Positions 24,601-62,332 of a stretch of DNA of 64,000 bases are shown in pieces (position 1 is the first letter of the stretch; each line of letters starts with the position of its first letter). Location of the stretch: assembly GCA_034440635.1 (NCBI GenBank), contig JAOTON010002077.1:62001-126000 (forward strand), given 5' to 3'. Under the pieces are notes generated by a model, which had not been told where the DNA came from, ran no database searches, and worked only from the letters and a program-made list of their open reading frames with translations. The translations under genes were made by a program, and so were the position numbers. This DNA is from Lepas anatifera (lineage: Eukaryota; Arthropoda; Thecostraca; Lepadidae).

Positions 24601-27600
24601 CCCACCCTTTCGTAGGCGACAGCCAGCAAATGCCAGACCCCACCCCTTCGTAGGCGACAGCCAGCAAATGCCAGACACCACCCTCTCGTAGGCGACAGCC
24701 AGCAAATGCCAGACCCCACCCCTTCGTAGGCGACAGCCAGCAAATGCCAGACCCCACCCTTTCGTAGGCGACAGCCAGCAAATGCCAGACGACCCCCACC
24801 CTCGTCGGTCGCTGACATCATTTGTGAACAGCCCCTTATTGTCCCGTCCCCCTCCCCCCACGTGGGACTTATTTCGCTGGTTACCAAGGTACCACCGAAC
24901 CCGCACGGAACCCTAACATTCTTTTTGATATGTGAATTGTTCGTATCCTATTACACATTTCTGACATATGTTCTACGAAGACTAGAATCTTCGGAGAACA
25001 GATGTCAGAAGTGTCGATGTCTTGAGCTGGACAGCCTTGAACCGCCAGCGTGCGGCAGCTCTGAGGAGCTGGCTGATGGCGTCGCCACTATTCTCCGCCG
25101 GCTGAGTTTTTATCGCTGGGTTCTAAAAGGGTCGTTCCGCCGGGTATCCACCGCGATCCAGGCGCAAGGCATCGGATGACTGCCGAGCTCTGTCTATATC
25201 TGTAAAGGTTCCCTACAGCCATTTCTTCGTCTGACAGCTCTCCAGCGGACTGTGCTTGGTGCGTAATAACCATATTATATTGTATGGCGCTTTAACCCGG
25301 CACCTCCGGTTTTTATCGCATCCACCACCGCCTGGGGTCTGATCGAACCCCTCCTACGGTCTTGGGAAGGGGGCGATAGGGAAAAATAGAAAGGACGCTG
25401 AAAGCGCCTTGCCATCTTCTGCTTTGGAGCCGAGTTGAACCATATCCGTTGACCCATGACGTCACGGTGGGTCAAAATGGGTCAAAATTTGGCCCATTCA
25501 GGAAATATATTATAATCCGTAGACTATTATACCTAGAAATAATCCAAAGGCATCAATTTGTTTGTCTGAACCCAAGGATTCGGATGATATGCGACATGAC
25601 TTTGAGAGGTTATGTTGTTACCTCAAGGTGAAATAATGGCCTTTCATCGTCATTTTGCATGCTATTCGAATCCTGAGGTACTACTTGGTACTGTGATGCC
25701 CAGTTTAGGATTACATCTGGTTTCGTTCATAAGTTATAGGCAAACAGTTCCGAAAACCGTTACCTTTGGTGACCTCTGGTCACCTTGGTATTGACTTCAA
25801 AATGGATGACAGTGTTCTGATGTTTCGTTTCAAGAGCTTTTGAATGCTGTTTAAACACTTAATATAGTTCTTCTAGAAGCCAAGTTACACCCTGGTTTTG
25901 TCAGCTTCATTTTTGAACGAGGAACAAAGAACAAAATCGACTTCAAGGGGCTTATAAATGACGTCATAACTTGTTGACCTGACCTGACTTGATGCCATTT
26001 CTTTTCATAAGTTGTTAAAATGATCACCCGACAACATGCAAAGTGACGCGCGTCTTGTTTAAATCGGCTTTAGAATAATTTGCGAAAAACCGGGGGATCT
26101 GATCGGACCCCCAGGCGGTGAGTGGTTAAGTGCTCTACGCTATGTTTGACCGGTCATGTTGTGTTTGGAGTCAAAGCTGATTTGATAGTCACCTGACGTA
26201 TCATAAAGCTAATGCATTCAGTGCAGGGGCCTTGTCACCATGGGACATGCGGGGGCCTGCCCTCCCTGGCCCTGGAAATGAAGGCGCAGGTCTCCCACTT
26301 CTACGGCCCAAAGAACTATCTCAGAACGTATGTATGTAAACCTATATAACCAGTGGCGGACACAATGGGGACTTAAGCCCCCCCACCCAAATGTCAGAGG
26401 GCCTATAGTAATAGCCATAGTAGCCGAGGCTGCTCCGTGGTAATGGCGAGGGGGGCTGAAGCCCCCTCGAAATGAAGTCCTGGCTCTCCCTCCCGAAATA
26501 AAGTCCTGGCTCTCCCTCCCGAAATGAAGTCATGGCTCTCCCCTCCCGAAATGAAGTCCTGGATCTGTCAGTCGTTCAGTTAAGTACAAATAGCGCAAGC
26601 TTGAGGGGAATATTGGGGCTCCTGAATCCCTAGTAGTGTACTAGTTAGGACGCCGGGTCGGAAATGCGGAGTCAACTTTCGAATACGAACATGTGATTTT
26701 CTGTGGAGTTGAGCGGAATCAGTTGCCTACCCCCCCGAGAAATTATAATGATTTTTGTGTCCCCTCCTCGACAGGCTGGGACTGGCGCTCAACTTCTCCG
26801 TGTTCTACTACGAGATTCTGAACTCGCCGGACCGCGCCTGCCGGCTGGCGAAGGCCGCCTTCGACGACGCCATCACCGAGCTGGACCGGCTGTCGGAGGA
26901 GAACTACAAGGACAGCACGCTCATCATGCAGCTGCTGAGGGACAACCTCACCCTGTGGACCTCCGACATGCAGGCCGACGGCAAGGAGGGTGAGTGCTGC
27001 TCTCCGGCCGCTCCGGCAGTGTCGGTGGCTGCGGTGTAAGGGCTCGTCAGCTTCTCGGGTTGTACGCAAGTGGCTCCACTTGAATGAAATACTCGATCGG
27101 TTTTGTACGTCTCATCTATGCTTGGCAGGAGCTGTGAAAGGTAGTTGAGCATGTTTGTTTGTTTTTCTTTATTTCTTTCCATCGATATCTGTTGTTTCAT
27201 TCGCGCAGTGTTTGTTGGCGAGAATTTGACGTGGCTTCTACTCCCTCCTGCTCGTCCCAAATCACAGCTGCACGCTAAATGGCCAATGCAATGACTGTGC
27301 AGTCGGAACGCGCTGAATTCCCAAACAAGAACTAATGTGTGGCACGTTAACTGGGCTGATATTACGAACAATACTGAGCTGGTGGATGTCCTGCACTCTC
27401 AGCTCTCGCTCTAACCTCGCCCGTGGCACCCGGTTGGGTCGGCAGCTAGAGTGATGCCCCCCCAAGTCAGCAGCCGGGTGGAACCCGTATTACGGTGTAT
27501 CGTTTCCCCTGTGACGTCAAACAACTGTACAAGGACCTGCTGCCGCGGCTGCGAATGGGGCCGAGGGTTCCCGGAATTCTCGGTTTGCGGGCCGAGACGC

Positions 27601-30460
27601 GAGCTATCTGCCCTGAAGCCTAGCGTGGTTGTCGGACCTCGATTGTACTAACCTAAACCACGCTTTCCGGCTTCGCTTCAAAAATATGTTGATGCAATGT
27701 CGTTGCAATCTCATTTGCACGGGAATCCTCCCGGGTTGCCTCCAGAAATGAAAGATGCAGTCAGCTCCGCGGGTGGGGAGGATTGATGACCCACAGGTTG
27801 GAACAGCTGTTATCGTTGGCCCCAGTTCGGGCATAGTTTTTGTTTTGACCAGCTCCTAGTGGTCTGGCTGCTGCCGGGTATTTTAATTGTTAAATATCCC
27901 GAACGTTGACCGGCATGTTTTATTCCTGTGTTCCTGATCAGTATCTTTCTTGGGAACAGAGTCGGAACGGGCTGAGACATTTTCACTTTCCAAACGGTAG
28001 GTTTACACGTTCGTGTTATTGCGGATATTGCAACTTCTTAGCTGCAGCTATCGCATGCTGGGGCGTGCTGGATGTGAACGGCTTGCGACGTGCTTCCGGC
28101 CACGGATTTTACTATCCTCGGCAGGGAAAGCAAATGTGAACTATTGACAACCTAATTCATTGGGATGGAACTACTTACGCCTCCATTGCATTGGTAACAA
28201 GTTATCTTATGACCATTCTCCACACAATACTGTTCTGTTTGGTCACAATATGTTACAGCCATAAAATCTAAGATTGTCACGAATGTATCTAAGCAATTGT
28301 GGACTATCCATGGATCGAAGGGAGTCCGAGCGAATGTGCCGCGCTTCTGCAGCGGAAACATCATTTCGCACTATCATTAGATTATAATGTCGTTAATGGT
28401 TGTTTATGTGTTGCTTTAACTCATGTCCCTCTGTAGGAATTGGTGTTTGACTGCTCAAACTCATGTCCCTTAGTTGGGTCCACACGAGTCGGAAAGACGT
28501 ACCGTGGCGGTGCGGTATGGGTAGTGAGACGTGCTGTATCGCCCTTGCAGCTGGAGCGCCCTAACCCCTCCCCTGGGTAGTGAGACGGGCAGTGAGCTGT
28601 AGGCTGGGTGTCCAGTCCAAGGAAGAGAACACAAGGCCGTGCGTGGAACTGATGTCGCTGCCACATCCCCCTCCTTGCGTTTGGTCTGCTGTAGCTTTCG
28701 CTGCGTGTCCGATAGGAAATGGTGCCCGCTTTATTTGTACGCCAGGGGACGCGGCCTTCCCTGATTGCGGGTACCCGGGAGGGAAGAGGTAGCATTGGCT
28801 GGCTGCGTGTGTGTTCATTAGAGGAGGAGACACTTATAGTCGTGGTCGCCAGATATTTTAACACAGTATGGCACCTGCCGTGCCCTTACTGGCACTTGGC
28901 TCCTAAAGTGTGACACAACTAGGTCAAACGAGGTGCAATTTGGCCTCCCCTAATTTTTCCAGTCAAAGAGGAGTAAAACGTTTAGAACCAGAGCTCTTGA
29001 CCCGACCTCAATCCAGATCTGGGGCTCAGGCCCGGATCCAGATCCGCACTCGCAGTCTGTGAACACGTTGTTATATTCGGCTTATGAAGCACTCAGCCGG
29101 TGATGGAATCAAGCGCAGAGAAACTTCATAGAATGCGTCCTAGGCCGCATACCCAAACTCCAGCTCCGAATCTGCATCCAGACCAGAGGTCAGATCTGTA
29201 TCGTCTTTGGATCAAAATCTTAAACGTATGACCCTTGCTTGACCCGGTAGATTAGGGGCGGCCTCGATTACAGCTAGTTCTCCGTTTCATACTCGCGCAA
29301 CCAGCCGCAGGCCACAGCGCCGGTGACGACATTTTAAAGACATTCTAACCGGGGATTTGGCTAGGTCCAGAAATGTGCATGTACGCTCTCACTGTGCGTG
29401 TGTGTCCGGCAGGGGAGGAGACACTGTGTACGCTCTCACTGTGCGTCTGGCACGGAGGAGGCACTGTGTACGCTCTCACTGTGCGTCTGGCACGGAGGAG
29501 GCACTGTGTACGCTCTCACTGTGCGTCTGGCACGGAGGAGGCACTGTGTACGCTCTCACTGTGCGTCTGGCACGGAGGAGGCACTGTGTACGCTCTCACT
29601 GTGCGTGCGGCACGGAGGAGGCACTGTGTACGTCTCACTGTGCGTGCGGCACGGAGGAGGCATTGTGTACGCTCACTGTGCGTCTGGCACGGAGGAGGCA
29701 CTGTGTACGCTCTCACTGTGCGTGCGGCACGGAGGAGGCATTGTGTACGCTCTCACTGTGCGTCTGGCACGGAGGAGGCACTGTGTACGCTCTCACTGTG
29801 CGTCTGGCACGGAGGAGGCACTGTGTACGCTCTCACTGTGCGTGCGGCACGGAGGAGGCATTGTGTACGCTCACTGTGCGTCTGGCACGGAGGAGGCACT
29901 GTGTACGCTCACTGTGCGTGCGGCACGGAGGAGGCATTGTGTACGCTCTCACTGTGCGTCTGGCACGGAGGAGGCACTGTGTACGCTCTCACTGTGCGTG
30001 CGGCACGGAGGAGGCATTGTGTACGCTCTCACTGTGCGTCTGGCACGGAGGAGGCACTGTGTACGCTCTCACTGTGCGTCTGGCACGGAGGAGGCACTGT
30101 GTACGCTCTCACTGTGCGTGCGGCACGGAGGAGGCATTGTGTACGCTCTCACTGTGCGTCTGGCACGGAGGAGGCACTGTGTACGCTCTCACTGTGCGTG
30201 CGGCACGGAGGAGGCACTGTGTACGCTCTCACTGTGCGTGCGGCACGGAGGAGGCATTGTGTACGCTCTCACTGTGCGTCTGGCACGGAGGAGGCACTGT
30301 GTACGCTCTCACTGTGCGTCTGGCACGGAGGAGGCACTGTGTACGCTCTCACTGTTCATCTGGCAGGGGAGGAGACACTGTGTTCACTGTGCGTGCGCGT
30401 GCGGCAGGAGAGGAGGCGGCGCCGGCGGTGCAGGACGTGGAGGAGCAGGACGTGTCGTAA
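3437..30460 (+). CDS. 14-3-3 epsilon gene, 5'-partial, five coding exons in window
   Basis: Dimeric phospho-Ser/Thr-binding adaptor of the cytosol and nucleus. The spliced exons give about 236 residues covering all of the family except the first ~20 residues, whose exon is not in the window. Seen directly: signature 1 [11 protein letters not shown], the phosphate-pocket stretches [14 protein letters not shown] and YHRYLAEF, and signature 2 [20 protein letters not shown]. The [13 protein letters not shown] wording and an acidic tail favour the epsilon class over zeta. Every intron has GT..AG ends and phases join exactly: E|MVEAM, RIK|VETEL, M|KGDYH, R|LGLAL, G|EEAAP. Family length is about 255 residues, so little is missing. 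Four of the five exons carry tandem repeats built from their own splice junctions. The 3' untranslated end is not defined; an AATAAA at 32751 is one possible signal. The gene converges on the minus-strand Unc13-like gene. Confidence 0.96.
3637..4035. repeat. Donor-junction array of 14-3-3 second exon
   Basis: About seven units of 48-50 bases, each repeating the last ~28 exon bases (gagatgatccgcagctaccg gatcaag) plus the donor gtgagagatacgcaac. The final unit or two diverge. Each unit retains AAG|GTGAGA. Confidence 0.93.
4350..4628. repeat. Dispersed GGATCCAGG-ended repeat, copy 2
   Basis: Begins ggacggatccaggggg and ends aatcctggatccgcc. CCGTGG occurs on both flanks, a possible 6-bp duplication. 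The interior matches the copy at 1845. Confidence 0.6.
4629..6732. other. 14-3-3 intron, no feature recognised
   Basis: Contains a GC-rich stretch at about 5480-5830 that could mark a regulatory region, but no motif decides this. The frames at 4938-5382 and 5784-6092 show no recognisable domain. Confidence 0.35.
6733..6813 (+). repeat. Duplicated acceptor plus exon start of the 14-3-3 third exon
   Basis: The block gagctgaagaaccggtgtgg with its upstream cctcag appears twice, 81 bases apart. The upstream copy is preceded by its own pyrimidine tract and AG (6731-6732). Joined at 6733 it stays in frame through [13 protein letters not shown], so an alternative 27-residue extension is possible. 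Confidence 0.75.
6814..6920 (+). CDS. 14-3-3 epsilon, third coding exon
   Basis: Begins GTG GAG ACG after gtgcctcag and encodes [20 protein letters not shown] through SRVFFHKM. It ends AAA AT before GTGAGC, splitting the Met codon, which the next exon completes with G. A second, duplicated acceptor 81 bases upstream (ggtacctcag, exon start 6733) would extend the exon in frame by 27 codons. Confidence 0.94.
6921..8410. other. 14-3-3 intron, no gene seen
   Basis: No domain-bearing frame was found. The 7612-7900 and 7793-8131 frames overlap on opposite strands and look like chance open sequence. Confidence 0.35.
8411..9133. mobile_element. Long foldback/MITE element split by a SINE
   Basis: Two arms of roughly 250 bases are near-perfect reverse complements: agtatgattatgctgtatag .. 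ttaaccggcaattgctcata on the left, tatgagcgattgccggttaa .. gcataatcatcatgac on the right. The centre of symmetry lies near 8865. The left arm is interrupted by a SINE with its own target duplication. A relative lies at 45089-45311. No coding frame. Confidence 0.82.
8666..8834 (+). mobile_element. tRNA-derived SINE
   Basis: A tRNA-like head has A-box-like tggcttagtggatagc and B-box-like ggttcagtccc, followed by a body ending gttaaaccccaaca. It is flanked by a perfect 15-base duplication TATTTGTTACTTAAG (8651-8665 and 8835-8849), the usual mark of L1-type retroposition. Confidence 0.82.
9134..12831. other. 14-3-3 intron, mostly unrecognised
   Basis: Bases 9134-9168 match 45312-45346, extending homology beyond the foldback arms. 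A B-box-like gggttccatcccc on the minus strand near 10370 hints at an old SINE but lacks a clear A box. No gene was recognised. Confidence 0.35.
12832..13047. repeat. Acceptor-junction array of 14-3-3 fourth exon
   Basis: Four 65-base units (the last is the real junction) repeat ttggcag plus the exon start gaagggcgattatcaccg. Between units lies ctacttgaccgtcatcgtga. Three of four keep the AG. Using an upstream acceptor leads to a stop or a shifted frame. Confidence 0.9.
13048..13185 (+). CDS. 14-3-3 epsilon, fourth coding exon
   Basis: Encodes (M)[18 protein letters not shown] through [11 protein letters not shown] and the first two bases of Arg. The acceptor is ttggcag and the first donor is GTAAGA. 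Both edges are tandemly amplified: the acceptor plus exon start upstream (12832-13047), and the exon end plus donor downstream (13167-14158). The phosphate-binding Arg-Tyr pair is present. Use of the nearest copies on each side is inferred from frame. Confidence 0.95.
13167..14158. repeat. Donor-junction array of 14-3-3 fourth exon
   Basis: About 30 units of roughly 34 bases repeat the exon end (gagctacaacctacccaccc catccg) with the donor gtaagacc, or variants gtgagacc and (ca)gtgagacc. Some units carry an extra aaactgccaa segment. Almost every unit preserves a consensus-like GTRAG. Confidence 0.95.
14159..17069. other. 14-3-3 intron with one possible SINE-like head
   Basis: Near 15470-15540 a tRNA-like stretch ends in gggttcaagtccc (B-box-like), but the A box is weak and no flanking duplication was seen. 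The 14750-15120 block has a GC-rich, structured look (gggggcgccccc at 14857) that I could not assign. No genes. Confidence 0.35.
17070..17325. repeat. 29-base minisatellite
   Basis: About nine units of gaagacggtcagaatgagcc with gtccgcagg. It is not next to an exon. Confidence 0.9.
19739..19776. repeat. Perfect 18-bp inverted repeat (hairpin) inside the hAT-like element
   Basis: tgccgcaagggcgctgtt is followed after two bases by its exact complement. It contains no run of T after the stem, so it is not a Pol III-type end. Confidence 0.9.
19947..20070. repeat. Two-copy ~63-base tandem duplication
   Basis: accctctgtgcataaggccc tctattcgaaggtccctcg recurs twice inside the hAT-like element. Confidence 0.8.
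20313..21504. other. 14-3-3 intron, nothing recognised
   Basis: No domain-bearing frames. Small overlapping frames on both strands only. Confidence 0.35.
21505..22105. repeat. Minisatellite with short and long units
   Basis: Units read acacctgagagcggtgtccg gtacccggcgctgacgg (about 37-38 bases), with shorter forms lacking the gctgacgg part; about 17 in total. Long open frames on the minus strand here are repeat artefacts. Confidence 0.9.
22106..23487. other. 14-3-3 intron, nothing recognised
   Basis: The frame at 22391-22762 (123 codons) shows no domain, and no acceptor or donor consistent with the flanking exons. Confidence 0.35.
23488..24834. mobile_element. Possible TIR element enclosing a minisatellite
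   Basis: Left aggggctgttcatttatgac gtcag and right ctgacatcatttgtgaacag cccct are near inverted complements. No clear target duplication was seen. The interior right half is the array at 24395-24795. Confidence 0.5.
24395..24795. repeat. ~38-41-base minisatellite
   Basis: About eleven units of gtaggcgacagccagcaaat gccagaccccacccctttc. The open frames read through it on the minus strand ([10 protein letters not shown] repeats) are artefacts. Confidence 0.92.
25292..26129. mobile_element. Degraded TTAA-type element, related to 284-1123
   Basis: TTAA at 25292-25295 and 26126-26129. Inverted blocks accgcctggggtctgatcg (near 25330) and cgatcagatcccc-type complement (near 26095-26120) match. The right part shares tgacctgacctga, a gcgcgtcttgttt block and gcgaaaaaccggggg with the other TTAA elements. 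The left end carries about 25 extra bases. Confidence 0.5.
26130..26467. other. 14-3-3 intron upstream of fifth exon
   Basis: No gene or repeat was recognised here. Confidence 0.3.
26468..26562. repeat. Short ~27-base tandem repeat
   Basis: Four units of gaaatgaagtcctggctctc cctccc, about 210 bases before the fifth-exon acceptor. Its unit is unrelated to the exon. Confidence 0.8.
26775..26989 (+). CDS. 14-3-3 epsilon, fifth coding exon
   Basis: Begins with G completing the Arg codon after cgacag and encodes [20 protein letters not shown] to [11 protein letters not shown]. It includes signature 2 and the C-terminal groove helices. The donor is GTGAGT at 26990. The preceding intron is about 13.6 kb and contains the hAT-like element, several minisatellites and a degraded TTAA element. 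Confidence 0.96.
26990..29384. other. Last 14-3-3 intron, left part, nothing recognised
   Basis: No domain-bearing frames; small frames overlap on both strands. Confidence 0.35.
29385..30407. repeat. Acceptor-junction array of last 14-3-3 exon
   Basis: About 25 units of 40 bases: tgtacgctctcactgtgcgt ctggcacggaggaggcactg. They match the real junction tcactgtgcgtg..cggcag|gagaggagg. Only the outermost units (29409, 30362) keep ggcag; inner units read ggcacgg, losing the AG. Confidence 0.88.
30408..30460 (+). CDS. 14-3-3 epsilon, last coding exon and stop
   Basis: Follows the acceptor gtgcggcag and encodes [17 protein letters not shown] with a TAA stop at 30458-30460. An acidic, variable tail fits the family's disordered C-terminus. 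The preceding 1.0 kb is an array of 40-base units related to this acceptor and exon start. The long open frames through that array merely run into this exon in other frames. Confidence 0.9.
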
Positions 30461-30954
30461 CGGGTCGGTGTCGGCGCGCGGCCCCGCCAGCCTCACCCAT
30501 GATATTACTGCGGCGGCGGCCGGCGGCGGCGGGCTGGCAGCGGCAGTGGTGACCAGTGCACAAACGCGGCCCGCCGGCGGCGGCGCGGCGAGGACGCCAG
30601 GTGGCGGTGGAGCCGGACTCGCCGACGGTGCTGACCAGCCCTGCCGCCAGCTCCCTATCCGCCGCCGCCCTGTTCACGCGCCCGTGGTCTGGCGTGTGAG
30701 AACTTTTAGTCGGATGCTGTTTGCAAGTTGCGCGCGCTGTCACAATTTTACGTCTGCATTTTCGTGGCGCTCACGCTAGTGTTCAATCAAACCTTTTTCG
30801 CTACCCTTTTCATTACCATTCCTGCTTTAGTGAGGAGAGTGCTGGTTGCCGGATTGTGCAGCTGTGTTTATTTGTTGTTGCGCCGTGCCGGAGAGGTGGT
30901 GATCCAGCGTTGTTGGTGGACGCTCGTGGCGTCTTTACATTCCACACTCAGCCC
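30461..30954 (+). other. 14-3-3 3' untranslated or downstream region
   Basis: GC-rich (cggcggcggc runs) then AT-richer sequence without a recognisable gene. Confidence 0.4.
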
Positions 30955-31900
30955 TGATGTTGGCGGGGTTGTTCTGCCCGCCTCAGGTGGTGGCAGAACT
31001 GTTCTGCCCGCCTCAGGTGGTGGCAGGACTGTTCTGCCCGCCTCAGGTGGTGGCGGGACTGTTCCGCCCTCTCAGGTGGTGGCGGGGCTCTTCCGCCCCC
31101 TCATATGGTGGCGGGACTGTTCTGCCCCCTTAGGTGGTGGCGGGACTGTTCTGCCCGCCTCATGTGGTGGCGGAGCTGTTCTGCCCGCCTCAGGTGGTGG
31201 CAGGACTGTTCTGCCCGCCTCAGGTGGTGGCGGAGCTGTTCTGCCCGCCTCAGGTGGTGGTGGGGTTGTTCTGCCCGCCTCAGGTGGTGGCGGAGCTGTT
31301 CTGCCCGCCTCAGGTGGTGGCGGGGTTGTTCTGCCCGCCTCAGGTGGTGGCAGGAGCTGTTCTGCCCGCCTCAGGTGGTGGCGGAGCTGTTCTGCCCGCC
31401 TCAGGTGGTGGTGGGGTTGTTCTGCCCCCCTCAGGTGGTGGCGGAGCTGTTCTGCCCCCTCAGGTGGTGGCGGAGCTGTTCCGCCCGCCTCAGGTGGTGG
31501 CGGAGCTGTTCTGCCCGCCTCAGGTGGTGGCGGGGTTGTTCTGCCCGCCTCAGGTGGTGGCGGAGCTGTTCTGCCGCCTCAGGTGGTGGCGGAGCTGTTC
31601 TGCCCCCTCAGGTGGTGGCGGAGCTGTTCTACCCGCCTCAGGTAGTGGCGTGACTGTTCTGCCCGCCTCAGGTGGTGGCGGAGCTGTTCTGCCCCCTCAG
31701 GTGGTGGCGGAGCTGTTCTACCCGCCTCAGGTAGTGGCGGGACTGTTCCGCCCCCTCAGGTGGTGGCGGAGCTGTTCTGCCCGCCTCAGGTGGTGGCGGG
31801 GTTGTTCTGCCCGCCTCAGGTGGTGGCGGAGCTGTTCTGCCCGCCTCAGGTAGTGGCGGAGCTGTTCTGCCCCCTCAGGTGGTGGCGGAGCTGTTCTGCC
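30955..31900. repeat. 30-base array with GT..AG units downstream of 14-3-3
   Basis: About 31 units of gtggtggcggagctgttctg cccgcctcag. Each unit starts GTGG and ends in a pyrimidine-rich tract plus CAG. All frames stay open because 30 is a multiple of three; that is not evidence of coding. Confidence 0.92.
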
Positions 31901-33629
31901 TGTTGCGGCCTGCTCATCGCCGCCCAGCGTGCCTCCACGCTTTTTTATGATTTGTTCCCAATGGTGGTCACCGGAATGGTGCGCCGTGGTTCTGTGTCTT
32001 GATGGTGAGCTCTGGTGTAGCGCCGGCGGGGTTTGTGAAGAAGGTGCGCCGCCTCTGGCTTCGGCGGTGGTGCGGTGCGCCGCCGTCATTCCGACACTCG
32101 CTTATGCATTTCCGCACAGCCAGGGAGCACCAGCCGTCGGTATATTCATATTTGGGCCACAGTAGCAGCGGTTAGTGCCTCCCAAAAGCCCGGCGTTAGT
32201 TTTCACGTTGAGCCTGAGTTTGGAGTGTTTTTATTTTGGTATGCGCATCAGTGGAGAGATGAGCGTGTTTTGTCGGCGGCAGTCGGTCGACTGCGGCTGC
32301 CAGTGTCCCAGCAGCTTGTCCTATGTTCCTACAGCGGGGCGCACGTGCACCGCGCCCGGCCCCGGCGGCCGTGTCCACTGTAAAGGCGGCTACTTCCCAT
32401 CCCACCGATCCGGCCAATCACCACCCACCACCAGCACGCCCAGAGTCTGACCGCGGCGTCACTGAAATGCTTTGTTGAAAGGCCTTTGGCATCTGGATCG
32501 GTGCTGGGTGAGGGTGGAGTCGTGTGAAGAAGACCCGGCGTGTACTCCGGGGTGTGTAACTGAGCTGGTGTGCCGGCTGTACAGCCGCGCAGTGGGAGGC
32601 GGGTGGCTGCCGGCTGCAGGGGTCGCCGGGCCGCCGGGCGCCGGCGCCATCACACAGGCTTTAATGTCCGGCGCGCTTCCGGGCCCGTTCCGTTCAACGC
32701 TGCACTTTGTCGGTCGAGAGAGCGTTCAGCGAGGGCACTCTGTCTTTGAAAATAAATTATTGTTTGACTCCGGAATCTGCGGTGCAGTAATGGCGCGGTG
32801 GCTGGACGGACGGCGTGTTGGCGGACACCTCCGTCGGCGCCGGACCGGCCCTGCCCAAATTCGCGGCATTTCGCCGGAGTTGTGCCACTTCTCTTTCAAT
32901 TTGATCGCAGTATATAAGAATCTCCCGCGACTAAATTATCTTGATTTTATAGTGGTTAATTGCCCGACCCAACTCGTTTTCGAAAAAATGTCGCAAAGTT
33001 TTCCGGTGTTGTTTGCCTCTTCTGTTGCTGAATTAGGCCCCCCCTCCCGGTCTTCGTAAAGGAGTGTGCGTTATGGCTAGTGTGGCCCATTCGATCCATT
33101 TTGAACCCCCCTCCACCGCCGGGAGAAAGATTACCAGAGACATCTGGAGATTCCTGTGTCACAAATCACGAAGGATACCTCTTCCGTGGGTAAAAGACAG
33201 TGAAAAAACTGATTCCGCTGATGAAGATAGCCTGGACCCGCTTGTTTCATAACTTTCTTGGCGTGAGAAACCTGAGCGACGGTCCAACAATCTAGCTCGC
33301 ATTTCCCAGGCCCAGGAAGTAAACGAAACGCGCCTGTGAAGTTGAACGGTATCAATATGGTAATATCTGTTTCTTATTGAATTTTATTAATGTCTACTTA
33401 TTCATCAAATGTTCTTTTCTCTTCCTTTTCAATTCCCCTGACGGGTCAATCCGCTAATGCATCCTTTTTATCCGCCTTTTCACATTGTTTCCAAGCCATC
33501 CCTACCATCCGAATGAACATTTCCAGCAATGACTAAAAATTTGAAACCCACGTTTGACAAAGAAGATGGAGGGCCGCCTCTACCCAGTCAGCTGCTGGTA
33601 GATATATGTCGGGTAAATATTAAGCGCCG
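31901..33629. other. Intergenic region between convergent genes
   Basis: No gene recognised. AATAAA at 32751-32756 (+) and TTTATT at 33384-33389 (minus-strand AATAAA) are candidate poly(A) signals for the two converging genes. Confidence 0.3.
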
Positions 33630-33724
33630 GAGCGTCTCGAGGGAATCGATCCCAAGTTTCCACCAATGCACCGCCCGCGCACGACTCCCAGAGCAGTGGC
33701 AACGCTCCACCAACTGAGCTTCCA
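33630..33724 (-). mobile_element. tRNA-derived SINE head, minus strand
   Basis: Read on the minus strand: agctcagttggtggagc (A box, 33704-33720) and gggatcgattccc (B box, 33641-33653), with 50 bases between. No target duplication was identified, so full extent is unknown. Confidence 0.5.
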
Positions 33725-34227
33725 GGGTGGGACACCAGGAGGCTCGCTCCCGGTATCGACGAAAACTCTTATGTCAACATCAAACGTGTTCATTTCACAG
33801 TCAATATACGGGCACAGAGCCAAAAATCTACATCTCGAAAGTCAACGGAATAACAACTCGGCGGGTACATCATGATAACGAACATAAACGGGCGACTAAA
33901 TAATCTCAATAGAATCCAAACTCGTCCTTACTGTCACAGCTTAAGCGTGTGTCCTGACCTCGAAATAATTTTTTGCGGTAAACGTTCACGTCCTACACAG
34001 ACAGACTAGCGGACATCGCAAAACAGTCTGCCCGCCTCCCTTTGTGACGTAGAACAACACTCCCGCCGCCCTGGCGCAGACAGTAGTACAAACACACTCA
34101 ATATACATCAAATCACGTTGAAACCGGCCGCAGGGGGACATGAGGCAAGTTCCAGTCTCGCGCAGATGAGCATTGGAGGAGGTGGGGTATCACAGAGTAG
34201 ACGCGCGGCGTATGTAGCAACTAGGAC
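33725..34227. other. Probable 3' UTR of Unc13-4-like gene and flank
   Basis: Lies directly downstream (minus strand) of the stop. No other feature recognised. Confidence 0.35.

Positions 34228-62332
<28,105 letters not shown>

Noticed and set aside
24140..24906. [11 protein letters not shown] repeat proteins
   Set aside because: Minus-strand reading of the 38-41-base minisatellite.
29357..30779. Open frames of 367-468 codons rich in [15 protein letters not shown] repeats
   Set aside because: Produced by the 40-base array in three frames at once. Only 30408-30460 is supported as coding, in one frame, by 14-3-3 homology.
30728..31853. Proline/valine repeat proteins (LPASGGGG, CPPQVVAE)
   Set aside because: A 30-base unit keeps all frames open; no splice or start evidence, and no family.
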